From NCBI GenBank assembly GCA_024516155.1, contig JAJJXM010000003.1, positions 1,178,001 through 1,242,000 of the forward strand: DNA of 64,000 nt, given 5' to 3'. The notes below the pieces were generated by a model. It was given only the letters and a program-made list of their open reading frames with translations, made no database searches and was not told the origin of the DNA. Origin of the DNA: Pyronema omphalodes (lineage: Eukaryota > Ascomycota > Pezizomycetes > Pezizales > Pyronemataceae). Shown in pieces: positions 51,504 through 63,000 of the stretch (its first letter is position 1; each line of letters opens with the position of its first letter). The position numbers were made by a program, and so were the translations under genes.

Positions 51504-51860
51504 TCACCAAGGAATCAACCTAACCCCATCATCCTCCTTCCTACACTTTCCACCTCTCCCATCCTTTACAACAATCCCATTCTCTTTGATACAACAAGTT
51601 TCCAACCATTTCTCCTTCTTACAGTTGACATTAAGTGGTTGCTCCAAACAATCCGTCAAATCCTCCTTTTTGCAACATGATATGATTCCCGTAACTTTCG
51701 TAACTCCTACGGACCATTCACAACCGATTGTTTGCCTGAAGACAGCCCGGCCGGTGATGGTGGAAGTCATTGGTTTGGTGGAGTTACTTGCACCGCCGGA
51801 GGATGGGGCGGCGAGGGCCAGAGAGAGAAGGGAAAGGCCAGTGAGGATGGTGATCTTCAT
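51504..51860 (-). CDS. Small secreted eight-cysteine protein with hydrophobin-like cysteine order
   Basis: 118 aa, single exon. Residues 1-18 form a signal peptide (MKITILTGLSLLSLALAA), followed by a Ser/Thr-rich stretch. The mature part has eight cysteines in the order C, CC, C, C, CC, C, which is the hydrophobin pattern. The spacings (14, 7, 8, 8 and 15 residues) fit neither the class I nor the class II consensus, and the protein is rich in Lys and charged residues, unusual for a hydrophobin. The start was chosen for the signal peptide; the frame extends 33 codons further upstream without signal character. A TATAAATA-like box lies near 51965-51972 on the minus strand. It could be a divergent hydrophobin or another class of small secreted cysteine-rich protein; surface or host-interaction roles are guesses. 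Confidence 0.75.
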   Translation of the reverse strand: MKITILTGLSLLSLALAAPSSGGASNSTKPMTSTITGRAVFRQTIGCEWSVGVTKVTGIISCCKKEDLTDCLEQPLNVNCKKEKWLETCCIKENGIVVKDGRGGKCRKEDDGVRLIPW

Positions 51861-54279
51861 TTTGAGTAGATTGGAGCGAGTGATCGGTGGTAAGTAAAGA
51901 TATTTGTAAGGCTGTGGAGTGATTGTTTGTTGAGATACTGAGAATTGAATTGTGGTCAAAGGGGGGTATTTATGTTAAGATGATTGATCTTCTTGGCTCC
52001 TGGTGCGGGATTTTTGAAAATTATCTCTGCAACCATGCATAGTAATTTGAAGTCTGTGTATGGCGTGGATGTTGAGCTGGAAAGTAGCAATCTTCTTTTG
52101 GTATAGTTCTACTGATTGATTCTCCAAAATGCGGTCATGGAGTTGCACAATAAGTTCCTATTACATAGCTGAAAGCCCGATTAAACGGGAGACTAATAAT
52201 GTTAGGTATCGGAAGTTTTATGGGGTGAAAATTGCACTGCGGAAGTGGTTGTGTAAATATGTTCGTGCAAGTTCCGTCCCTTACTTCGCTCTCTCTATTC
52301 AGCAGGTATTTTAATCCTTGGCCAACTTCATATGTGATATTTTAAAAGAATAACTCCCCTCATCGGAGTATGTATCAAAAATCCGAGTGACGGAAGTTCA
52401 AAAATTGGCTTGGTACCAGATTCTTTGATTTCAAAACCATCAGCCATGGCTGGTGCACCTGCTTGCTGGTGGTGCGGGTGTTATTCTTGGTAGTTGAGCA
52501 ATCAATCCAATATTCCCCTGGTATCGTAGCTAGTTACTCCATCAACTGAAGCATCGATAACATACATGCTGATCAGTGGTAACACAGTTTTTATAAATGT
52601 GAAATGATTCGTAGCTAAGAATTGTGATATTATGATACAGATTATCACTTCGACTGATGATAAGATCCTATCCTTGGGCCTCTAGAAGTTCTATTGGGGC
52701 TTTCTAGCTTAATTTCGTTGCATGTGGCCTCAACACATGAAGGAATACTTTCGAGTTTGAGCAGTAACTTTTTATTCTTGTGCAGTTAAAGTGCAGTGAT
52801 GATTTCTGGTGTGTGACGGCGGCGTTAATTAATGCCGGTCTAGATCAACGACAGAATCTGATTTAATGTGCAATTAGCAGGCCGATCGAGAAGTGGCTTC
52901 ATATATTTGAAGTGAATTCGAGAGATGGGGCGCTAGCCTGTATAAGTCTCTTGAAAGAGCGCTTTTAATCGATACGTTTCCGCAATTTAAACTTCCATTC
53001 GCACTTTTAATGTAGTGTAGCAACCGTACGATCTGTACCCAAGATTTAAGCCATGTGGATTAGAAAATGGGCCACCCAGAGCCCCCGGCATTCCGAAAAA
53101 GAAGGGTGCGTTGAAAGCCAGTGAAGCATATGATGACTCGAGAGTGATGAATTTTAAAACTCATATGGACGCCAAATATAACAATTTTCGGTGTTGTTAG
53201 AACTCTATTCGCGGCTTACCAAAAGGCAGTGATTTCCTGAAGTCTCGATGCATGGACGCACTAGTCGTAAAGCCTCACGATTTTGACTCTGTTGTAACGC
53301 GTCAAGGTTCGCCGCATACAAGCTACCAGCTGGTAATTAGTATATATTCTCGACTTTTCCCCTATTTTTACCTGTAGTTTATGTATCTCATTTCTCTTGG
53401 ATGCCGAGAGTAATCTCTGCAAAGAGGCCCAACTTCCTCGCAAAATAATTTGAGCCCGGTTGAGATAAAGCTAGACTTATTTGTGATAGGTCGTTTAAAC
53501 CATTGTATGCACCCACGTATCTAGTAGTTCTCACGGCATGAGGCTCGCTACGTACAGTCTACTTACCTATTCCAAAATTTTATGGCGCACTATCAACTCA
53601 GTGGTCCGGGCTACATGGCTTTATCTTATGAATATCCCAAGGGGACATGCCCCGAGCCCTGAACCCTGAGCCCTGGGAATGGCACTGTGGTTTGTTTCAC
53701 TACATGTCTTACAATTTAGGACCCCTGGCGGACCACAGTCTTCAAAAAAAAAATGGCAATAGCAATAGTGCGGCGCTAATGTAGTTAGTTTGATGTATGC
53801 CAAGCGTTTGGCGACTGAGTAAACAGAAGCGAATGATATTAAGGGCACGTGAGGCCGAGCAGTTAGGTCACGGAATGGCGTGTGATGGAGGTTGGTGGAG
53901 AATGGATAGAGCGGGTAGAACAGAAGGATTCTTCACACGAAGTTATATATGTGGAGAACATTATATTGCTGTACCGTACCATCCGGCTGATGTGATATTT
54001 GGGAACGCCACACTTCTGTGGACTAGTTTTTATTAGCAGCGCGTTAATATTATTATTCAGTGAGCTTCGCATTGAAAAATCGTTGCTATGGAAACGATTT
54101 CCTAGGTAGTGGAAAAGTTTAGTTCTGACTTTTGAAAACCACTGCGTGATTAAATCAAGTGGATTGAAGAGGGCTGATAGATTGGTAACTACGGTATCTA
54201 TAAGTGTTGTATTTAACAGCAACAAAGAACCTGTAACAGTACTCCAGGCCCAAGTTTTGCCTCATACACCGTAGTGTAG
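51861..54279. other. Gene-free stretch
   Basis: About 2.4 kb of AT-rich DNA. Open frames are short, mostly non-ATG, and without signal peptides, domains or splice partners. I see nothing further in it. Confidence 0.65.
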
Positions 54280-55048
54280 TTAGTTATAAGAATTGCCTTG
54301 AATCCTCAGCTCCCCTGACTCTAGCTTCTTCAGCCTTTCGACCAAGTACTCATGATTCTTGCAGCACAACTTTTCGCCCTTTTTCAACGCCTCCATGACT
54401 TCGATTTGCAACCCATGCAACTCCAGAAACGAGCTCCCGAGAATATGGCGCAAGTAAGCGGGGGGCAATGAGGACCCTTCCGGAACCTCAGGGAAACTTT
54501 CATCCCTCCTAATCCAATGGCCATGCTTTTCACACGATTTCAAAGAGCTCCAGAAATAATATCTAAGCTGGTTATTGCCGCGCAACATCCATGTATGAAA
54601 TTCCTCTTCTGTTTCAAAGTCGGGAGGATAGTTAATTTCAGGTGGAGCGAGACGCTTTTGACGTCGTTCTTGGACCTTGATGGACAAAGCTTCGGAAGTC
54701 TCGGCGAAGCTGGCAGGGAAGGGTCTGCTGATATTTCAGTATTTTGTTCATAGGTGTGAAATAAAGAAATGCATACCTTGGCACTCTTACGGGCTTAGGG
54801 AGTTCATCGTTATTGAGCTCCTCTAAAGTGGATTCTTGCTGAGCAATTTCCTGTTGGGTAAGATCCTCTTCTTTGGTGTTGTTGGCAACGTCGACACTCC
54901 AGTTGTAAATAGCAGTTTTGTCGGCGGCGGTCTTCTTGCGGACAGGCTCTTTGGCTTTGGTGACGTTCTTTCTAGGGGACTTCTTTTTGATCCCCTTGGC
55001 CTTTTTGGGGCCTCGTTTTTTGGGAGCGGGGTTGTCTTTGTCGGACAT
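54280..55048 (-). CDS. Uncharacterised protein with a basic N-terminus
   Basis: Exons 55048-54777 and 54727-54280 (49-bp intron, GTATGC donor) join to about 239 aa. Residues 6-45 are Lys/Arg/Pro-rich (PKKRGPKKAKGIKKKSPRK), suggesting nuclear localisation or nucleic-acid binding. Residues 55-90 are acidic. The second exon carries a conserved-looking segment around FETEEEFHTWMLRGNNQLRYYFWSSLKSCEKHGHW and a helical, Lys/Glu-rich end. Two acceptor sites 3 nt apart (ATATCAG and CAGCAG) both keep the frame. I do not recognise the family. The gene lies downstream of, and in the same orientation as, the Nup155/170 gene. Confidence 0.65.
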
Positions 55049-55796
55049 AGTTGGTGGGAAGCTGAATGATGTTGTAAGAGAAAGATGCGGGTGGGACGTG
55101 AAGTTTCCTGCTCTTTTTAACAACAAGGGGTTGATTTAACTTGTAAATTGAACCTTTTAGGGGTAAATCATTCGCCCTTGAACAAGCTCACACAGAACAG
55201 CACAGATCATGGATATTATGGTACAGAGACTTATTCAGCCAATATTTATGTATTAAACTGTAGTATCATTCCACGTATAAAATCTTTTTGTTTCAGTAAG
55301 CGGTCCGCATGGTACCCACGAGCAATCAGCAGTGGTTTCTCCGCAACACACACGCTATCCCGCATACCACACGCGAATGTCCCAGCACAGATTAATATCA
55401 AAATTAACTCATCGATTGGTGCTTCACTTTACGATAAATCAATAATTTTGGCTCATACATAGTAGCGGGAACGCAATCATTGACGAGTAGCGAAAAATCG
55501 ATGAAGAATCACCAAACTCGTGGCGAAGTAGCAGGGTTTAACTTCATCCATTAAAACATCATCCTCATAACTCAAATCTAACCCAAAAACAAGTTTTTAA
55601 TAACTTTTAAAAAGCGTAGCAATTGATATCATCGTTTACAATACATGAATACTCCAAAGTTGAAATGACTTTCGCGTACGTAAAAGAATCTACTCCGTAT
55701 TCAGCCTCATAACACATTACAGAAACCAGAAACAAGCGGAACACAGTTAACTTAAAAAAAAAGAAACAAAATGCACTACAATACACCGTCATGCCA
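55049..55796. other. Intergenic stretch
   Basis: About 750 bp between the Nup155/170 stop codon and the start of the unknown basic protein. It holds the 3' flank of one and the promoter of the other; nothing else is recognisable. Confidence 0.6.
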
Positions 55797-58700
55797 CTAG
55801 ATTAAACCAGACCCACCCCTTCTCCGAACATCTGCAAGAAGCCTCTCAACTCTATCCGTCTCAGGTCCTCTTGGAACACTTCCCAACATACTTTTCAAGG
55901 TCTGAGCAATCGCCTCTGCTCTGAACCCTTCTCCTCCTCCACGTTTTACTACTCTTGTCCACCACTTTTCAACCGCGTAAACTGCATCCTGCAAGATTCT
56001 TCGTCTCGCAGTGCCCCGGAATGGAATCTCATCCCTCCAGAACATCTCCTCCAACACTCTAAGGATGGTCTCCTCCGCAATTCCAGCCTCTATGAAAGTA
56101 TCCACGACCCAACCAGGAGGACCCACATCGCGCTGATGCTCGTAGGCGTAAACCTCAAGCAGAGGGATAAGGTCGGTTGGGGGGAAGATGAACTCCGAGA
56201 GATGGAAGCGGCTTCCATAGCGGCGAACACAGTCTGCGACAACCTCGAAGGGAGCAACATCTCCCTTGTCTTTTGCCGCGGTGTGCTTAGCAGAAATAAG
56301 CTGTTCCCAGCATTTCTTGATCTCAGCTTGTCCACGCCAGTCGGCGGCTTGGAAGATGCAGAGACAGATCTCATGGTATCCGTAAGGCGAGGCATAGCGG
56401 TTGAAAAGCTGATATTATTAGCTACATATACGAAACAGGGAATTAGGTAGGAAGACTTACATCGGAGAGGGACAAGATGGTCTGGCCAAGTTGCGCCTGG
56501 AGCTTCAACTTCTTCTCGTCGGTGATACGGTCGTCTTCACGGAGACGCTTGAGAAGGTCGTGCTGGATGGCAGCAACGTCAAGCTCTTCCTGAAGCTGCT
56601 GGTTAAGCTCGTTCATCTGTTTCCGCGCGGGTCCATAGGTGGATTGGCAGAAGTTCTTTGCACGAGAGAAGAACTCGAGACGCTTCTCTAGGCTGAGAGG
56701 GAATTCGGAGACAGCAAGCTCATGAAGGACAAGGGCTGCTTGATAGAAATTCTCGCGACGCTGGTGGTATTGGTACAAGAGCTCGCAGTGGTCGAGAGAC
56801 TCGCCGCCCTTGTATTGAAGGTATCCAAGAATAAAGGGGGACTCGATGTCGATGAGACGGTCAGCCTTAGTTCCACCCTGTCCAAAGAGCCAATCATAAA
56901 GCCGGTAGTGGAAGAGCTCATCTTCGGAATTGTAGATGAGACTCCAGGTCTCGTTACGGAGTCTGGTAGCCGCCGATGGGACACCGTCAATCATCTCAGG
57001 GGCGCGGCCGTATACGTTGTCAAGATCCTCAAGTACCCTAAAAATGAGTTCATAGCATTGACATCTCTTGTTATACATATCGCTGGTGGCGTTTTGGACG
57101 GTTGGAGGTTCGGTCAAAAATTGGAGGGCAAGGTTGCCCCGATCAGCCTCCCGAGCGACGGACAGAGCAAGCTGAACAGCTCCAGGGTAGTAGTCGAGGT
57201 CCCGGAACTGGGCGACCATATCTTGAAGGTTATCTAGGGTCAAGCTTGCTGCGGTCTCCTCAAACAGCCGCAAACCTTCGCGCAAGAGACGATTCTTGAT
57301 ATCAGGGTCAGTCTCGGACTTAGCATTCTTGACTTGCTCCAATGCCTTGAAAACAACGACATCATCAGCACTGCAGAAGCTCCCACAACGTCTTCGAAGT
57401 GCGTCTGCAATGGTGTCAACACTAACACCAGCGGCAATGTTACGGTTGACAATGGCAGTGACCAATTCCTTAGCAATAGTCTGACCTTCCGGAGTTGAAA
57501 AGAGAGTCGCGTACGAAGCATTGCAAAACTGAGCTCTTTGTTCATGGTCCAAGGAAAGAATAATCTCAGTGAGCTTATCGTCGAATAGGAACAAAGCAAA
57601 GGAAATGCCCTCGATCATTCCTTCAATGAGCGTAACCAGAGAGTGAAGCATCCTGTGTTCGGCCTGGTTTGCAACCTCTTCTATCTTGCTGCTAGTAACC
57701 ATAAGACTCTCGGCGCCAGACAGTCCAACAATGAAACTCTTGTTCTTTTCAAGGAACGTTGCTAGGCGCACAAGCTTCTCTTGAATGGATTGGAGCTTGG
57801 GAACGGGGACCCCAGTCCTGTATTCCAATCCACCGGCGGGAGTACGAACTTCGTCGACGATGAATGCGTGCCAGATGCTTCTAATAATCCGGGAAATGTA
57901 CAAGATGAGACCTTCGGCACGACCAGAAACCCTAATGTTATCAAGACTTGGCAGAGCAGACGCATCAAATACATTCTCAGCCCGAGGCTTGCCTCCAAAT
58001 TCAATGAAGTATTTGCGAGCAAGGTCGTGGACCTCGACATCAGTGATACTGGTGGTGGAGTATGGCGATGATGGGTCAACTGCGCTGGCACCGCATGCAA
58101 CCGCGAGAGCGGATGCGCATCCTTCGGCCCGTCCGTATGTCTCAAAGAATCTGCGGACTTCACCCTCGATGCCAACAGGTGATGAGGTACTACCGTATCT
58201 TAAAGTGGCATCGAAGATTTCCACCAATCTTCGTCTCCGGATGATGTGAACTCCAGAATTGGTGAGTACCGCAATCTCCATAGACGGGATGTCGTGTTGG
58301 GTGGCTGGTTCATTTCCGAATCCAGCAGGTCCGCTTGAGGCGGCAAAAGGTCCTGTAATCATCTCACAAGCTTCAACTCGTGAATCAAGGTTGATCAACC
58401 CACCGTGCTCAACGAGCTGTAGACGGTTGCCACCTGCATCGTTAAGGACCTGAATCTTGGCAGCATCTGGAGCCGACAACAGCAACTCGTCAAACTGATC
58501 ACCCTTCTCCAGGAAGCAGAAAAAGAAGCCTGGAGTAAAGACTCTAGCTCTCCGGACGTTGTTGTTTACTACACCAGTCGGAGGGTATCGAATGTGAATG
58601 ACTTGCATATTGGTGGGAGCTGCATCAGGACCATGAGTGTAGTCCGAAGAAACAGCACTCATAAAAAGGCGGCAACCAGACTTAGTAACCGCAACAAGAT

Positions 58701-60012
58701 GCGTTCGTCGGGCCTGTTGGCTTGTAACTGCCGAGATCGATACAATTGGGGTTTCCGCAGTCAGCTGGGGCGAAGATGCCACCATGACTCGAATGTTGGA
58801 TAACGTCTGAGCAAAGGGATGTGACAAGCTGAAAAATAGCTCCGACTGGCCACGCATCTGGAAAATCCTAATTGTTGATCTTGAGGAGAGTGTGTAAAGA
58901 AGACTTCGGGAATCGTCAATGACAATCTGCCTCACGAACTCAGCATCTTTTGGTCCTGCCGCCCAGGATGGTAGCCTTGGTGCGAATAAGGACACACCGG
59001 TGTTGGTATGGTTCGTCTTTCCGCATCTACCCTGGAACCACCGCTCTTCCGCCTGTAAAATATTAGCAGTCTGTTGAGGACAAAGAATACTCTCACGAAT
59101 TACCTGGTAATTAAATTCGTAAACGTCGTTATCACCCTTACCAGCGAAAAATATTCTTCCGGTTTTATTGCTTCCCTCAATGATGGTAACATCTAAGCCT
59201 CTAGTTGGTACGCTCATCTTGGTATCATATAAGGTAACATCCATAGTCCCCCGGGCATTTGTTGAAGCATTCACACCCATCAAAAACAACTCTACAGTTG
59301 TGGCAATAACCAATACGTAGTTGACATCCTGAAATACGCCACGTTTGGGCTTCAATAGTCTGACGGAGGTGATGGTATTGCTTTGTCCCTCGAAACCTTG
59401 GAAACCGCTTTGAGTCTGGTAGTCCCACATGTACAACCGGTTATCAACCGTGATCCAAGCTTGTCTGATTTCCGCAAACAGACCCATTAGAGTATGACTT
59501 GTCGCACGGTTGTATTGCTCAAAGATGGCGTCCGGAATGGTGTAGTTGTTAATCCGCTGGAAAGGCTCCCAGGCATAGGCCTGTGCCATCTCATATTCAT
59601 GCGATGCTCCCTCTAAAAACAAGTTAGCCAAGTCTTTCTCAAAAGATATGATAGAAAACCTACGCGAAACAATATCATCAAGCTGAGGGTATCTTTTCTC
59701 AGCCTCCAAAGACTCTGCGATTGACCGAGCAGCACGACCAAGAGGGCTCAAGCCGTCAGTCGCGCTTGGTTTTGCAGCAACAACCGCTTGTGAAGGCACC
59801 GGTGCCGGTGCTGGAGGCGCTGCGCGCTGTTGCTCGGGTGTCATGAATGCTCCGGCATTGTAAGTAGGCGCAGGAGTGCGTAGCTCTGTCGGCAGATCAG
59901 GGTACAGCTGCTGGCTACGAGCGCCTGGGCCAGACGGTGTCGGTGACGTGAACATGTCGGAGCGACGGTTCTGCGATGACTGACTGTCATGGGAAAACAT
60001 CGGCTGTGCCAT
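55797..60012 (-). CDS. NUP170: Nucleoporin Nup155/Nup170 family
   Basis: Large scaffold nucleoporin of the inner ring of the nuclear pore. Exons 60012-59664, 59612-59104, 59052-56461 and 56408-55797 total 4,062 nt, giving 1,353 aa, the normal family size. Residues 1-115 are a disordered N-terminus. A beta-propeller (about 115-560) includes YMWDYQTQSGFQGFEGQSNTI-type blades, and an alpha-solenoid fills the rest, including FLLGYLQYKGG-like and LHELAVSEFPLSLEKRLEFFSRAKNF segments. The first two introns are each 51 nt with no in-frame stop, so unspliced reading stays open and inserts false peptides (for example VIRESILCPQQTANILQ). The third intron must be removed to reach the real C-terminus, which contains PPTDLIPLLEVYAYEHQRDVGPPGWV. 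The 3' end runs to the TAG at 55797. Confidence 0.93.
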
Positions 60013-63000
60013 GGTGTGACGCGCCTGGACTTCTGTAGTCGAACTGGGATGAAGAAGTTGGTCCTAGTTCGTGAAATTTGTAGTTTGGCGTCGAAATGGT
60101 CGTAACAATACGTGCTGCTGCCGCCGAATGTCGTAACGGGGTTTTGGCGAGCGGAGAACAGCTAGACCCCTCGACGAAACGGAGGAGCAGATGTGGTGTT
60201 AGTTGAAAGAAGGGCAGCAGCAGCGGCAAGTGAATGTTGGCTACAAGTTGACGTGCAGTCCTGAAGTTCAACCCCGTGTGGCTTGGCACATAAGAGCCTC
60301 ATACGTTTGGGACTTGACAAAAACTATTTCTGTGGACAGCTGTTTTTATTTAAAGTGCCATTTGAGTTTGTGCTGATAAATTTTTATTCTCTTAATGGTG
60401 ATAACAGCAGTATCTAGCTTTGTTCTGCAAAAGTTGTTTCTTTGTTCTGGCAATCCAACACAACTCCCCTACACATATGGTTCAAACCAGCTGGAACCAC
60501 AACGAAAAGATATTAAAACGCGTAAAGTGAACAAAATGGGAAATCATGAGGTTTCACATGCATACAAGTGCTAAACGCGTATATTTTTCCAAGAGGAGTA
60601 CTGTGTATCCGACGAACAGGCTCTTGATAGAGCAGCATTTCAAGTCGTTTTGCAAGCTTATACAATCATACATTAGCCCTCTAATTATGGAGTCGTTGTA
60701 TAATGAGGTAAAAAACTCCTACTTTCCAAGGAGTATACAGCTCGTAACTCTGTCCTGTCATTTGTTCAATTAGGCAGTGGCTAGCTTTTGGTAACTACTG
60801 AGACCTGAAAACTTCCATCCGCTCAAGAATAATATCTTCCGGCGTTAGCACTGTCGTGGGTGCCCAGACAGGAGTCCCGGATACTGTAGTTTTACTTTTT
60901 TGCTACGTTGGATTTTGAATTGGCAAGTTATCATGACCGCTTTTTGTGACGCTATTTGCAATTGGTGTAATAATGGTATGTCAAAGATTGAGGAACAAGC
61001 CATGTCAAAATCACTGCATATCAAACCGAAATGGGAGTGAATAACATAGGTCTGTACAATAGATGCCCGAGCAATGTAAACTGGTGGCTATGGATTATGA
61101 AATGAGTAACTTCAATAACAAGAGAGTTGTTCCACAAATCGTGTGTTATCTCTCAACCACCAAACTCGACGCGGTCCATGGCGTGGTCATGTTCGTCGCG
61201 TGAAATTTTCAGAGCCAAAAATAGAGTTTCTTATCACGTGATACCCAACGCGACGTCATGATTATTAATTCTAGCCAGATATTTGGAATAAGACACGCAA
61301 CGGAGAAGCGAAATTGATACTGGGGTTTTATGATGAAGAGAGGTGATAGGGACACCCTAGGGTACGACTGGCTTATAGCGTAATGGCATGACTTACAGTG
61401 AACCTTGATGAAGAGTTGTTTTGCCAACATTTTGGTCCTGATAAACATAGTTTGTTGCTAGATACCTTCAATAACAGCATAGGATGACTATTAAGCGGAG
61501 GAAAATAAATGTGCTTTCAATAAACAGAGTCTATCCAAACACATTATGCTCTACTGGTGCAGTAGTTAACGTTCTTCCTTGTTCTCTTCCAAGATCCAAT
61601 CTACCGACTCAAAGCCAACTAACTGCTCTTCTTAAGCTTCCATATTTTTGATTCTGTGATTAACCGGGTCTATATTTGTACTAGCCGAACTGGCAGTTGC
61701 CCAGCAGCTTCTGGCGAAAAACAATATGTTCTCATTATTGTTGGGACTGTATCAATTTTGTGCTCACATACTGTCATACTAACCTTCGAATTTGGACAAT
61801 CGGCTGGACGGCCAGTATAAGTCGGACACTTGAGCCTGGGAAAGATATGCATTGCTGGCCCAACCCCAGAAATGGACTCACCTCGACCAAACAAGACCTT
61901 TTAACAACGCCAGTACTGATACCTGACGGCCCAAAGTACACGTCCGCTTCCGAAGAATCCCAAATCTCCACCCCAGAATTGCAAATATTTGTGACCACTA
62001 TACGAAGGCATTGGTTATGCTCCAGGATGGCTGGACTGGTTGGATAAGTCCTTGATGTATCGGGCGTTCTCGATACCCTAATCAAGACGTGCTTGGCAGG
62101 ATAATATTTCATAATAAAAATATCCATTGAAGTACTCAGTAAAACCTTTAGAAAAATATTCAGTAGTAATATTTAATATTCTATGACGGACAAAGAAGCA
62201 ACTCGGTAACAAACTCTCGGACACGATATCTCACTCGTTGGGGGCTGTTCGCGGAACGTCTAATAAAAAATGCGTGCATTACCCGTAGTAGCAGCTATGG
62301 GGTTTGTCCAGAGGAAATGGTTTATGAAGGGGCAATAAATATTATTCAGTGCATACATAACAAAATTTCGTATTAATTGGGTCCCCAGAAATCACAACTG
62401 ACGCCTACAATTGAAGCTTTTGAGCCCCATAATGACCTCCAGGGTGTCTGCCTGCATCGAATGACGGTCCGAGGTCAGGATCCGCTTGCATTCGGAAAAC
62501 AGCCGCTCAAGCCCGGCGCTCATCGTGGGAACTGAGAGAATTTTGATCGCCATTTTGTAAAGGTTGGGTAATCTGGTTACCAAAAACCAGTGGGTTAAGG
62601 AGGATTTACATACTGGTAGGCTCGGCCACCAGTGGCTTCAGATGAGGTCGGATACATTGTTTGTTTCTGCGTGCACTGGTTCAGGATGCGGTTAAACCGG
62701 TTTGAGTTATCCACCAGTAAACTGTTTAGTGAGTCAGCTTAACCAATGCATTGCAGTTACCTGGTTCTATGGACCCTGTAAAACCGAACCAACTGTGTAT
62801 CCGAGGCATTGAAACTCCACCAACCAACTTTAGACTATCAGTTCGATTTGCCTGATTTGCAATTTTATCCGGTAAATCGACTACGGTTGGGAGGTCTGGT
62901 TTGATGGATAAGAATGCGCTAAGACATGTCGGGGAAAGTTTCGGTGGCCTTTGAAAGTGATTTTTCGAAATAATGGCAAATGATGAATTGATGAGAAGCC

